From Tupaia tana (taxonomy: Eukaryota > Chordata > Mammalia > Scandentia > Tupaiidae), in contig JAKSZU010000005.1 of NCBI GenBank assembly GCA_026018925.1, positions 20,632,779 to 20,696,778 on the forward strand: 64,000 nt of DNA. The letters run 5' to 3'. Within the stretch, counting starts at the first letter, position 1. Every line of letters starts with the position of its first letter. The notes beneath the pieces were generated by a model. The model was not told the DNA's origin and searched no databases. It saw nothing but the letters and a program-made list of their open reading frames with translations. Shown piece after piece: positions 22,255 through 33,212 of this stretch. The position numbers and the translations under genes were made by a program.

Positions 22255-22592
22255 TCTATATTACTATAAACAGAATATGAAGTAAAGATACTTTTATAAT
22301 ACTATAATGATGGATACATGTCACTATACATTTGTCCAAACTCATAAAATGTGTAACACCAAGAGTGGATCTTAATAAAATTTATGGATTTTGAGTAATA
22401 ATGACATGTCAACATAGGCTCCTCAATTGTAAGAAGCATACCACTTTTGTAGAAGATGTTGATAATGGGAGAAGCTTTTGGGGGGGAGGAGTGGGTGGTG
22501 TATGGATTATCTCTGTATCCTTCTCTCAGTGTTGCTGTGAATCTAAATTTGCTCTGAAAAGTAAACTCTTAAAAATACAAAATAATAAAAGA
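22255..22592 (+). mobile_element. L1M 3' end, plus strand
   Basis: Blocks 'ataatgatggatacatgtca', 'catttgtccaaactcat', 'aacaccaagagtggatct', 'gatgttgataatgggag' and TTTGCTCTGAAAAGTAAACT match the 3' tail of an old L1M subfamily, ending in an A-rich run. Opposite in strand to the neighbouring L1M pieces. Confidence 0.7.
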
Positions 22593-22619
22593 AAAAGAAA
22601 ATAGAAAGCAAAGCTTTTT

Positions 22620-22720
22620 CTTTTATAGTTAATGCCTACTACATCTTGAAATCTTGGCTCAAATGTCTCCTCTTCAGGAAACCTTTGTGGAAAAATAATG
22701 TAGAACTGATTCTTTTGTCA
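22620..22720 (+). mobile_element. Possible L2 remnant
   Basis: 'ttggctcaaatgtctcctcttcaggaaacctttgtgg' parallels a common L2 3' block (ctcaaatgtcacctcctccaggaagccttcc). Only about 80 bases fit. Confidence 0.45.
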
Positions 22721-22974
22721 TCTGTTTGGTTAGCAAATCTCCCCTTGTCTCAAGCGTTCTTAAGTAGTATTTTTTCTGTAGTTTTTAATTTACATATAGT
22801 AGTACATATTTGTTGGAACAATAAGATCTTTAAAAGCATGTATACATTGTGTATCAATCAAATTACAAAGAAAATGTATCATTACTTTGTGTTGTACACA
22901 TTTGAAATCTGTTCTGCTGGATATTTTGAAATGTATATTGATATGTATCAACACACTTTACTGTGCTGTAATAT

Positions 22975-23295
22975 TCTATAACCCATTTCACTGGTTTGTG
23001 TTCACTCTTGTATCTGTCAAGTTCTTCTCATTGCCCACCTCGCTCCCTTCTCCAGCTTCTGATAATGACTATTACACTTTTTACTTCTATGCAATCAAGT
23101 CTTTCAGTGTCTATTAATGAGTGAAGACGTGGTATTTGTCCTTCAGAGCCTAACTACTTTTTCCACTTAGCATTATTTCTTCCTTTTTCATCCATTTTGC
23201 CTTAAATGACAAGAATTCATCCTTTTTATGGCTGAATAGTATTCCATCATGTACATATACCTAGGTTTTCCTTGTACATGTGTTAAAGTGATTAT
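22975..23295 (-). mobile_element. Old L1M 3' untranslated fragment
   Basis: Antisense blocks 'tccagcttctgataatgac', 'gacgtggtatttgtccttc', 'ccacttagcattatttc' and GGCTGAATAGTATTCCATCA follow the L1M 3' region. Diverged and 5'-truncated. Confidence 0.7.
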
Positions 23296-23606
23296 CTGGT
23301 TAATTTATATATCTTATTCAATAAGCTTTTTGGAAAAGGGTATGCCTTGCATTTGTTGCCCATTGTTTTCCCCTGCCTAATGCAATATGTACTAGGCAGT
23401 CTGTAAATTTGGGGTACAGAAAAAGTGAATTAGTAGATGATATGACAAGAAGTTTTATGCACGATGAAAATTGGTAGCACTGGCAAAAAGCAAAAATAAT
23501 ATCCACTTGTCCTGCTCCTAGAGTGCTGAGGTGTGATGAGCTAGAAAGAGATTCAAGAAGACTTTTTTCCCAGAGAAAGGCTGAGTTTAGTTGACTCAAG
23601 GAGATT
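23296..23606. other. Unassigned DNA
   Basis: No gene is seen. 'taatgcaatatgtactaggcag' loosely recalls an L2 end but is not enough to call. Confidence 0.45.
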
Positions 23607-23620
23607 AAGAAAAGCTCTAG

Positions 23621-23882
23621 GGGACCAGCAGTTAGCGTAATGGCTGTGTCGCTGGATTCCCATGTAGTTAACCGCGGTTCACGTCCTGGACCCGGTGGCT
23701 TAAAACTCAGCCAGGCATGTGTGCGTGTGTGCCCAAGATCCCGAGAGGAGAATGGAGGAGAAGGGATTGCGACGTGGCCATCCCCCCGGGGGGGGGGGGG
23801 GGTGATTTCTCACTTTCTGTCTCTCTGTCTCTCTCTGTCTGGTGAGCACATAAGCCCTATAGCAAAAACCTCTCCAAAAAAG
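23621..23882 (+). mobile_element. SINE-A copy with perfect target duplication
   Basis: Starts GGGACCAGCAGTTAGCG with A box TAGCGTAATGG and B box GGTTCACGTCC. The middle carries a C6G13-type hinge near 23784-23802, and the tail ends CCTCTCCAAAAA. AAGAAAAGCTCTA at 23607-23619 recurs exactly at 23883-23895. Confidence 0.92.
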
Positions 23883-23921
23883 AAGAAAAGCTCTAAGAGG
23901 AGTACATATAGAATGTTAGTT

Positions 23922-24168
23922 TGTTTTTGTTTTGTTTTGTTTTTGCCATAGGGCACGTGCATTTGCTAGAGAGAGAAAGTGTGAGAAATCATCCCCCAGG
24001 GGGGATGGCCAAGCCTCAGTCACTTTTCCTCTGGTCTCCTTTTGTGATTTTAGGCATGCACTGCACACTTATGCACCTGGAGTGATTTTTAAACAACTCA
24101 GTCTGGGACTGGAACTGTTGTCAGCCATGTAAGAGTTCAGCCTTAACCACCACACCACCTGCTGGCCC
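23922..24168 (-). mobile_element. SINE-C copy with target duplication
   Basis: Minus orientation: TTTTGTTTTGTTTTTGCC, 'aaatcatcccccaggggg', 'gtctgggactggaactg' and a head ending 'ccacctgctggccc'. AGAATGTTAGTT at 23910-23921 pairs with AGAATGTTGGTT at 24169-24180. Confidence 0.85.
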
Positions 24169-24180
24169 AGAATGTTGGTT

Positions 24181-25389
24181 CTTGAAAGGCAGTTTCCAAA
24201 GTTGCATTAGAAGTACTTGGGAATTAAGGGAAGACTAGAGGTTTGGGTCATGATTGAAGATGTATATTAAAGAATTGACTCATAAAGAGAGATGAGAGCC
24301 TTAATACTTTTTAGACTATTGGTCTATTTTAGGTTAATGAAGTGGCCAGATGACTTGTGTTGGGAGTGACGAGAGTCTCAGTATCTATAGTCTGAGATTG
24401 TTTGGCCTGAGGTTGTATAAATTCAGAACCTTAAATATCAATTATTTCAGAGCATGGGGTGATGGTGAGTCAGTGAGTACAAATAGCCCACACATTTTGA
24501 TAAGATATAACAATTGGAGTGACAGCAACTCTATGACATTTTAACAGTCTTTAAATATAAAATATTTTCATATAATACACAGAATGTTTAGAATTATTTT
24601 TTCCTGTTGGTAGAGTACTGGTACTGTTAACACAATAATATGGGGAGTATAATGAAAAAGCACTTTGGAGAATATGGAAAAGAAATGAGGACTATGGAAA
24701 ATAGAATAAAGTCCCCCAAACAAATGATGAGTTATGCATGTGTTTGCTAAGCCAGGAGAAAAGCTTTAGATAAGGGAATGCAAGAAAACAGGAATATGTG
24801 ACTGGGAAGGCTGAGAAATTTTGAGTCCAACTGACTGCAGGTCAGAGAGAGGGACGTTCAATATACTGCAACTGAACTCAAGTGTGGAGAAAGTTGATGA
24901 TCACTACAAATTAAATTATATTTACATATTTAAATTATATACATATTTATATAAGCTATTAAATTATATTTATATATTTATATAAGCTATAAATTAAATT
25001 AAATTATAGTTTAAAATTACATAAAACATTATTTAATTTATGTATCACAGTCCACAGTCCTGTTTCAGTGAGACAGATACACTTTCTTATTATACCTATA
25101 TTTCAAATGTGACTTAGACCATAATGCAAACAGTTCTATAACCATATTCATCCTTCATATATAATGAAACAATTTTGATATGAAACTTTTCCATTTATCC
25201 TACTTTCAAATACAAATATCTGCCCCCCCCACATGCACACAAAGCTGAATTCCAGTCAAAAAATGTTCATTTTAGACAACATCTACCATTGCCCATTAGA
25301 CAGAAAAATGGAAGTAGGAGGTTGTTTTATTGTTATTTTCACATCACAGATTCAAATTAATTTATATGGAAACTATATAATTCAAATGA
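24181..25389. other. Unique DNA with AT-rich cluster
   Basis: At about 24905-25015 repeated phrases such as TTATATTTATATATTTATATAAGC form an imperfect AT-rich local repeat. Otherwise unique-looking. No gene is recognised. Confidence 0.5.
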
Positions 25390-25574
25390 AGAGGAGTTGG
25401 GTGGTGCAGAGGTGAATCATGATGTTCTGCAGGACTAACTCACATGGGAAGATACCAAGTTTTTGTCCTGAGACTGCCCTGAATACACTGGGCATGTATA
25501 CGCCAATAATCTGGAACTAGCTGAAGATGGGGGGGGGAGCATCAAGACCTGTTGGAGGTCCTCTTTCTCTCTCT

Positions 25575-25613
<39 letters not shown>

Positions 25614-25662
25614 TCAACTGCTCATGGGAAGAAATAAATAAGTAAACTTAAAAAAAAAAAGA
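25390..25662 (+). mobile_element. SINE-D copy with (CT)n(GT)n
   Basis: The head 'gaggagttgggtggtgcag' leads to 'ctaactcacatgggaag', 'cctgagactgccctgaatac', 'caagacctgttggaggtcc', a (CT)n that switches to (GT)17, then CTCATGGGAAGAAATAAATA and an A tail. Plus-strand family D. Confidence 0.8.
25579..25612. repeat. (GT)17 microsatellite
   Basis: Seventeen pure GT units directly follow a (CT)n run of about seven units (25565-25578) within the SINE-D. A CT-to-GT substitution followed by expansion would explain the compound repeat. Confidence 0.92.
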
Positions 25663-27242
25663 AAGATATTTATTTGGTCAATGTGTGCTGTGTGTAGCTG
25701 GTAACTTCTGTACTCTCGTCTTTCAAAGATTAAAGAAGTGTAATAGTCTTAAAACATTGGGAAAAAATACAATTTACTTCGATTCATCCCTTGTGGCTTA
25801 TAATGTGCCAACAGGGTCATAGAATGAAAAAAAAAATGTTCAGTTCCCAATGCCACAATAATCTGAAGAAAAATTCTTCTATTACTAGGTAAAAATGAAT
25901 AATGCTTACGCCTGTAGTCTTTGATCAGCAGAATGGGTTCTAGAATAGTTTAAAATTGAGATCATGTCTACAAAGTTAAAGCATCAAATAGTTCTCTCAA
26001 GGATTTAGTGGTAAAAGCAGAGAAAAAAAGCATTACCAGCTCTCTTTTCTGATCAAGGCAGCCAACTATAAATTCCCTGTTCTCCTTCTTGTTTGTTCAT
26101 TTTCCCCAGTGTATTGCATTTTAATACTATAAAACTTGCTTCATTTAAATCTTAATTCTAGACATGGTCCTTTCTTCCTTCTCAAATCTTATGATCTAAC
26201 AATATTACACTGTTGAGAAGATCGTCATGAAAAGATAGCTCTACTCTTGCTTATATTTGAATATAAAAAAAGAGAAATTTGAGGTATGAAGTTTTAACTT
26301 TATGCTGAATTCAAATAGCTTTTTACACACAGGGCAAGTGCTTTTAAGCTGCAAAACAGTCCTGTAGTAACGTACCAGTTTAACTATTCTTTGCTGATAA
26401 AATTAAAAAGATGAGATTGGAAGCTGAACATCTAAATATCATCAATACTATGAGTATTTATTTTTTTTAATTCTAAAAAGTTGCAAAGCTAAAGTATTCT
26501 TTTCAAATAAACCAGTAATTAATAACTGCCTATTTTCTTACTTATGCATCAGACCATGCTAAACAGAAAATTAGGTGGGAAAATAAACAATATCTGTGCA
26601 AACTATTTGAAAAGACAAAGTAATGAATTTCTTGTTCTTTGTCCACCAAGATTTTATTATAAATTTCCATTATCTCTAGCTGGATTGTTCAGGTTCAGAC
26701 TCCAAGTCCAGTGACCTAAATTGATTTATCATTGTTTGTACTCCAGGGTTCTAAGACTTCTTGATACTACATTAGAATGTGGATACCAGATGTTGGCAAT
26801 GAACTAAAAAATTAACCTACCTGGCCCTTAGGAATAGCAATAGTGTATTTGAACACACTTGATAAATGGAACTCAGTCTCTTCTTCTGTATTTGATGAAG
26901 AACTACTATGTCTGATTATAACGAAGACTAATTAGTAATTATCTCATTCTCTCATTTCATATCCAGCAGCTAGCAATCTAGATAATTAATTAATGAGTTC
27001 TGTAGTTATATCATGATCTCCTTTTCTGGATTTGTTCTCCATGCCAGAGTGGGTTTCTGGAATGTTCTGAGCATGCTAAGTACACTCTGACTTTTTTCCA
27101 TGGTCCCTCCTTTGCAATGACCGACTGCTTTTTTCCCCCCTCACACTGCTTAATTTCTCTTTCAACTGTACATTCTCAAAGTCTCCTTTCGTAAGTTCCT
27201 ATCTTACAATACTAACCCTTTACAGGATTCTCCTTCCAATTC
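25663..27242. other. 1.6 kb unique AT-rich DNA
   Basis: No gene, RNA or confident repeat is seen. All ORFs are short. Confidence 0.5.
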
Positions 27243-27496
27243 TTTTTTTTTTTAATTCAGTTTTTTCTATAAGGCATGTGTGCCAGAGAGAGAGAGAGGA
27301 AATTGAGAAATCACTCCCATGGGAGACTGGCCACGATGCGAACCCTTTTCTTTCATTCTTCTCTCAGGATTTGGGGACACATGTACACATGTACACGTGC
27401 TCAGCATGTTTTTCAAGCCACCAGGTCCAAGACTCAAACCATAGAGTCAGCTATCCGGGCTCCAGCCACCCTATCCACCATGCCACCTGCTGACCC
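27243..27496 (-). mobile_element. SINE-C copy
   Basis: Minus orientation: poly-T, 'ttttttctataaggcatgtg', GA block, 'ttctctcaggatttgggg', 'gtccaagactcaaacca' and a head ending 'gccacctgctgaccc'. Near-repeats 'ccaattctt' and 'cctaattctt' flank it and may be the target duplication. Confidence 0.8.
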
Positions 27497-28311
27497 ACAC
27501 CCTAATTCTTAAAAAATTCCTATCTTATTTTTTTTTTTTCTTTTCTGCTGCCTTTTGAAGACCAAGGTTTTATGGCTTTCTCAGAAGAGGTATTGGTATA
27601 CCTTGAGTTTCTCAGTGACAATATACAAAGAACTGTTCTTGTTTCTTTTCATAAAACTGCTTTGTTTATTAGTTCACAATACCCAGTCTTCTCCAGTCTT
27701 TAATCTTTGCTACTGTTGTATCGCAACTATTCACATTTTGGTCATTCTCCCACAAAGGCTGAAGATGTTAGCACCTTGGTCACAGTCATCCTTTATAGTC
27801 CATACTATACCATCAAATTGGACATTCCTGCCGTTTCATTATCTCCACTTAGGAACGTTAATCCAGGAAACTGAGGGGTGTGATAAGAACTATTCTCTGT
27901 CTGTTTCTCCCAAACAAAAGCAGTTCCAGTTACATCTATCATCTCATCTATCTCTTGTCATCTCAAGACCCCTTTCTCCTTCTATATTCTTGGCCCTATT
28001 CCTGTTGGTTCCATGTAGATCCTGTCTCACCAATCAGGCATCTTTTCTACTAGATGGTTCTTTGTTCCTTTCCTTTTCTACTACCTTTTTCTCCTCTAAT
28101 CTTATTTTCAGTGAATGATGCCACTGTTTCTGAGTCACTCAAGTTGAAATTGGAAATCATTCTGTAGGGATTTTGTTTTTATGTTTCATACCTATATCTA
28201 CATAATAACAGCAGTAACAATAATATTAGGTTGTCAGAGAAGTCATGCTGCATCTTTGCATAGAAAAGCATAAAAAAATACATCATGCCTTTTTCAACAA
28301 CCCAATATCCA
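27497..28311. other. Pyrimidine-rich unique DNA, ORF not called
   Basis: A 187-codon ORF at 27555-28118 is the longest non-L1 frame apart from one of similar length at 13019-13585. The predicted protein is rich in Leu, Ser and Phe because the strand is pyrimidine-rich. It shows no domain I recognise and no splice context. I treat it as a chance frame. Confidence 0.45.
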
Positions 28312-28560
28312 ATTATAGAGTAACTATATGTGCCAGCCACTGTTCTAGGTACTTTACATATGTTAATCCATTTAATCCTGACAATAATTCTATGAATGAA
28401 ATATTTCTCTTATCATCATTTTGCAGATGAAAACACTGAAGCACAAATACACTAAATATTGTCCTCAAAGACATGCCACTGGTAAATGGTGAAGCAGAGA
28501 AAAAGCACTGGTACTGGTTGAATCTCCTCCGTATACAATGAATTTTCCCACTACACTGTG
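28312..28560 (-). mobile_element. MIR, long copy
   Basis: Antisense MIR is clear: 'atgtgccagccactgttctagg', TTTACATATGTTAATCCATT, 'taatcctgacaataattctatg', 'cattttgcagatgaaaacac', 'gaagcacaaatac' and 'ccactggtaaatggtgaagc', running into the head region. One of the best MIR copies here. Confidence 0.8.
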
Positions 28561-28695
28561 TTGTTTTATTCTAGTTACTTACAACTCTTATCTCAGTTGC
28601 AGTGGTCCTCAAAATGCCTTGGCTGTCTCTAGTCCTGTAGTACTCAGATTCTTAATCTGGATTGTTTTCTTTATAGACTGATATATTAGAGATAT

Positions 28696-28959
28696 ATATT
28701 CCTTTTTTTTTAAGAGAGATTTTTGCCTTAGGGGCATGCACTCACTGAAGAGAGAGAAACAGAGAGATGGAAAGCAAGAAATCAACCCCCAAGGAGGAAT
28801 GGCCACACTGCAATACCTTCTTCTCCATTCTCCCCTCTGGATTTTGAACATGCACACACATGTGCTTGGTGTGAGTTTTAACCTGCCAGGTCTGGAATTT
28901 GAACCATGTTGACTATGGGGCAGTCCAGGAACATAACCATTACATTTCCTGCTGGTCCC
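28696..28959 (-). mobile_element. SINE-A/C copy with target duplication
   Basis: Minus orientation: 'gagatttttgccttagggg', 'aagaaatcaacccccaagg', 'gtctggaatttgaacca' and a head ending 'tttcctgctggtccc'. TATTAGAGATAT at 28684-28695 pairs with TATTAGAAATAT at 28962-28973. Confidence 0.85.
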
Positions 28960-29031
28960 TCTATTAGAAATATTAACTTAACCCCCCTTCTTAAAAACTA
29001 TGAGTGTATGGTGTGAAAATATTTTTTGGGG

Positions 29032-29290
29032 GGGACTAGTAGTTAGCATAATGGCTATGTCACTGAACTGCCATGTAGTTGACTGTGGTTCAAGTCTCGG
29101 ACTCGGTAGCTTAGATTCATGCTGGGAGCTTGTATGTGCATGCCCAAGATCCTGAGAGGAGAATGGAGGAGAAGGGATTGTGGCATGGCCATTCCCCCTA
29201 GGGGTGATTTCTTGCTTTCTGTCTCTCTGTCTCTCGCTGTCTTTCTGGCGAGCATGTGCCCTATAGCAAAACCTCTACAAAAAAAAACAA
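29032..29290 (+). mobile_element. SINE-A copy
   Basis: Starts 'ggggactagtagttagcat', with A box TAGCATAATGG, B box GGTTCAAGTCT, 'gatcctgagaggagaatgg', a CT-rich block and GCCCTATAGCAAAACCTCTA plus tail. It keeps the whole layout with modest divergence. Confidence 0.88.
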
Positions 29291-29419
29291 TTTTTTTTTT
29301 GGTTGTAGTTAATTATCTGTAATTTTGTTTTTTAAGATCCTACATTGATCATTTGCAAATGTTTGAATTGGGCTGGAAGGAAAAATAAAAGCTCATAGAC
29401 TAGAATGAGGTAGGGAAGT

Positions 29420-29635
29420 GTTGGATTGAGATGAGTAGATTCATATCTTGCCTCCAATACTTACTAACTGTTGGATTTGCAGCAAGTTGCTTAACCTCTC
29501 TGTGCATGAATTGGTCATTTTTATCATGCAAATCACAGTATCTGCAACATATAGTGGTTGTGAAAAACAAAACAGTTAACATGTAGTGTTTTTAAGGGTC
29601 CTGGTGTAGAATAATTTCTGTATCTACGTTCGCTA
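29420..29635 (+). mobile_element. MIR copy
   Basis: Sense MIR: 'tcatatcttgcctccaatac', TTACTAACTGTTGGATTTGC, 'agcaagttgcttaacctctctgtgc' and a weak 3' part. The core block is well preserved. Confidence 0.75.
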
Positions 29636-31589
29636 TGATTATTCACATGTGGAAGCCAGGCAGACTGGTTGGAGATCAGGATTAGAATTCAAAATTGTCT
29701 TGATAAATGCTCACACTTTTCATAGGGAGACAAAAGAGGCTGCTTGCCAGAATTCATTATAATACGTATCTGTGATGAACATTGTTTTGTGATGGAGATC
29801 TTGCACTGGGGGACTGAGTCATGCTGAAGCCTGTCTTCTGGTGTTTGAAGTTGCCCTCGTTGATTTGGAAGCAGGAATCAAAGGACATGCCAAAGTAATC
29901 TCATATAGACATGTATCCTCTTCCAAACAAGTGTAAAGTTTCTTTTAGAAAGACATAAAGACTATAATCCACATGACATAATTTTCAGGATACCATGTTA
30001 GCACCTCAGTAAGCCAGGAAATCAATCTTCCAGCCACCACAACCCTCTAGGAAACATCTGTTGGACCATTTGCCATGAGAAAGGATAAAAGTAGACCTGA
30101 GAGCCCTGGGTTAGTGGGAGGCTCAGTCTAGGAGAGTTGATGGAGGCTGTCTGCTGGTTTGGGAATGGTACCCTTCCCCAGGTTTCTGAGGATACAGACA
30201 TGGCACAAAAGGTGGCATAGACAATGGTGGCATTTGATGTTAACTTGTCTTCCAAATCATTCGACTCCTGGGAATACTTATAATTCAAAATCTGTCTCTT
30301 GAACGAACACTTAGTCCATGCTTGTTATTTTTTTGAGCTTTAAAAGAGCCAGGCCTACTCCTTGAACATGTGGTTTTGTAAAAAAAAATTGATCCCAATT
30401 GTTTATAGTCCAATAACTTATCTCCTGGTTAAAACTGGCAACACTTAAAACTCAGGTACCTAAAGTAATTTTAGATTTTCAAATCTATGATAAAGAAAGA
30501 AAACTAAATATGGATTCAACCTTTCCTTGGAAAAATAAGTCGAGTAGCTTACAAAAAGAGGAGGGGGCCTGGGAACCAAAAGAGACAGCTTGACAGCAGA
30601 CAGAAAATGATTTAACACTCAGACGGGGTAGAAAATTGAGATCCACAACTATGGCCAAAAGATACAACCCAAACGATCTGCTCCAAAATGAGAGCTAAAG
30701 GACACGATGTATTACATAGACTTTTCCCATCACAAGATGTAAGCTAATCTACTTTGCTAAAAACAAACACATTTCACCCTAGAGAGTATATTAAGTGCTC
30801 TGAAAAGGGTCTGGGATTTAATTTGTAAGACACATTTCATCAGATATTTAGAATTTTCACTGTAGAATTTCTGGCCTCTAGTGCTCTTTATTTTCTGATT
30901 CCTGTAAGATAATCAGAACCACATTCGCTCAAGGAGCAAGTCATTGCTTAACATTTTCCTAATGCTTATATTTCCCAACTAATAAATGCTCACATATCTT
31001 TTTTTTTTCCTAAATAAAGGTTTCAAATAATTTTACAAAAGCACCCGTCAAAAAACTATTTTTATAAATAAAGCAATAGTTCAAACCAGTTAAAAATTTC
31101 AGCTACCCATGGCCTTTTCTGGGCTGGAAGTGATAACAATTGCACCTGTTTTTCTATACTGGTCCTATTGTTATTTTCAACTTTACAACTTTGAGGACTA
31201 CCTTAGCTGGTTGACAAACACTGACAGAGCATTGACTGTATGCTGCCTTTTCTAATCAGATAAGGTAATGTGGCTATACCATACTTGGTGTTCTTGCAGA
31301 TCTTGTGTTAATATAAACACAAAGGAAAAAGAATCATTGCTCATAATGTTGCTTTAAATGGGCTCATGGTTGTGCGTATTGTTATCTGTGCTCCACATGA
31401 GAAAGCATATGGCAATTAGAGAAATATCATGAATCTACCATGTTGATTATTCGGCTTATACTGACTCAGGTACTAAATGTATTTTGAGGAAGTAAATCAG
31501 GTTATCTGATAGGCCTATGGTTAAAAGATGGTGAATGTTGAGGGTAAGGGATTAGAAGAAAACAAAGTCACATGAATTTGAGTGTTTTT
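29636..31589. other. 1.95 kb repeat-poor DNA
   Basis: No gene or confident repeat is visible. The minus-strand ORF at 30022-30288 is unrecognised. Composition is balanced in 30000-30250 and AT-rich after 30950. Confidence 0.5.
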
Positions 31590-31624
31590 GTTGTTGTTCT
31601 AAAGTTTACTCATTTCTTTCTTCC

Positions 31625-31664
<40 letters not shown>

Positions 31665-31824
31665 TAGAGGCAGTACTCTCAACAGGGCTGCCACACCACA
31701 ATCCAACCCCAGCCATCCAAGATCATGGGCACACGTGCTGGCATGCTCAGGAAAGTCCCAGGACACAAACCCATGACCTTTCCCATGTGGATACAGCTGC
31801 ATTACAGCTGAGTCACTGCCTGAC
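31590..31824 (-). mobile_element. SINE-D copy
   Basis: Minus orientation: AAAGTTTACTCATTTCTTTC, (GA)n at about 31627-31660, 'gatcatgggcacacgtgc', 'catgacctttcccatgtgg' and a head ending 'gagtcactgcctgacc'. Flanks share TTGAGTG near 31578 and 31826, a likely target duplication. Confidence 0.82.
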
Positions 31825-31853
31825 CTTGAGTGGTGTTTAAAATGAAATAACCT

Positions 31854-32083
31854 GGGCCAGCCCTATATCTAATGGTTAAGGGAATGAAATCCTACATGGC
31901 TGAGTACAGTTTAAATTTACACTAGGTACATTTGCCCCAAATCCTGATAGGATGGAGAAATGGAGGAGAATGAATTGCAAGGTGAGCACCATCACGGAAG
32001 GTGCTTTTCCCCTTCTTTGTCTCTCTATCCTTGTCTGACAAATGCATGAGTACTCTGGCAATAAAAAAAGAAAAAGAAATAAT
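31854..32083 (+). mobile_element. SINE-C copy, diverged head
   Basis: Starts GGGCCAGCCCTATATC, then 'taatggttaaggg', 'aaatcctgataggatgg', 'agaaatggaggagaatg', CT-rich block, 'ctctggcaataaaaaaag'. The middle resembles the insertion host at 44.3-44.9 kb. Confidence 0.72.
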
Positions 32084-32678
32084 ACACATTCTATTGTAAA
32101 CTGAAAGTCATATGACTTACAAGATCATGCTTCATTTGAAAGGTCTGTCATAGAAGTATTATTTAAAAAGTTCATATCAAATGTGAAATTATGAAAGTTG
32201 CCTTTTCTCTTTTTTTATTCATTCATTTTCATCAAATATTTTTAGAATTACTTAGAAATCCTTTTCCTTTCTTCCTAAGTTCTTCTTCTTCTTTATACCT
32301 TCTTCTTTTGTCAAGTTTAAGCCTTCATCCTTACTTGCTCAGACAGATGCAAGCACTTTCAGCCTGCTCAGTCATCCTCCAAGCTATCACCATAGACCGA
32401 CCTAAACATTTCTACGACCACAGCATTTTCTTGCTTAAAATAATGAGTGGTTTTCTAGAACATAAAGATTGCATTTAAGTTGAACCAAAAGCAAAGGCAT
32501 CTTCCCCAAACTGGAGTTAAGATTGAAATGTAGGAAAAGGATAAGAGATTTGTAAGAAATTAGAACTGAGATGCTTGATACATTGAAATCTTGATGATAG
32601 AAATGAGGCATTTACTCAATTTTATGGGCAATGGGGATATCTCCCAGATTTCTTTATTTCTACTTTAGTAGTATGTTT
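32084..32678. other. Unassigned DNA, possible L2 trace
   Basis: 'cttgcttaaaataatgagtgg' to 'cataaagattgcatttaag' at about 32432-32478 loosely follows an L2 block, too weak to call. TTC-rich near 32265-32310. Confidence 0.4.
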
Positions 32679-32687
32679 CAGGAAAGT

Positions 32688-32935
32688 GTTTTTTTTTTCT
32701 CCAAAACTTTCTAGAAGGCACATGCGCTTGCTGGAGAAAGAGAGAAAAAGTGAGAGGGCACCTTCCACAGGGGGTGGTCACACCTCAATCCCTTCTTCAT
32801 TTTGCCCTCCTTTCTAGATTTTGGGCGTGCATACCTATGTGCCCAACATGTTTTACAAGACACTGGCCAGGTACTCACACCACACAACTGGCCATATGGG
32901 ATAAAGTCACCTCAACCGCCATGCCACAGGAGGCA
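32688..32935 (-). mobile_element. SINE-C copy (serial pair, first)
   Basis: Minus orientation: poly-T, 'agaaggcacatgcgcttgc', 'acagggggtggtcacacc', 'ccaggtactcacaccacac' and a head ending 'caggaggca'. CAGGAAAGT at 32679-32687 recurs at 32936-32944. Confidence 0.82.
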
Positions 32936-32944
32936 CAGGAAAGT

Positions 32945-33212
32945 TTTTTTTTTTTTTTTTTTTTTTCCCTTAAGTTTGCTCATTTTGTTCATGAGAGTGT
33001 GTGCACACTCATGAGAGAGAAAAAGAGAGAGAAACAGAAGTACTCCCAACAGGATCTTATCATGCCGCCATCTCCCTTCCCTACCCCTCCAGCTTCTCAG
33101 GATCTTAGGCAAATACCACATATACCCTACATATTTTTAAGCTGACTTGGGATCAGAACCCTTTGTCATTCGTGTGGTTTGCAGTCCTTCCATTCAGTTT
33201 GCCACCAGCTAT
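32945..33212 (-). mobile_element. SINE-D copy (serial pair, second)
   Basis: A run of T is followed by CCCTTAAGTTTGCTCATTTT, GA block, 'ctcccttccctacccctcc', 'gatcttaggcaaatacc' and a head ending 'gccaccagct'. The right flank CAAGGAAAGC at 33215-33224 resembles the flank CAGGAAAGT of the preceding SINE. Confidence 0.78.

Noticed and set aside
27555..28118. 187-codon ORF
   Set aside because: Residue composition follows a pyrimidine-rich strand, with no recognisable domain, and no promoter or splice signals support it.
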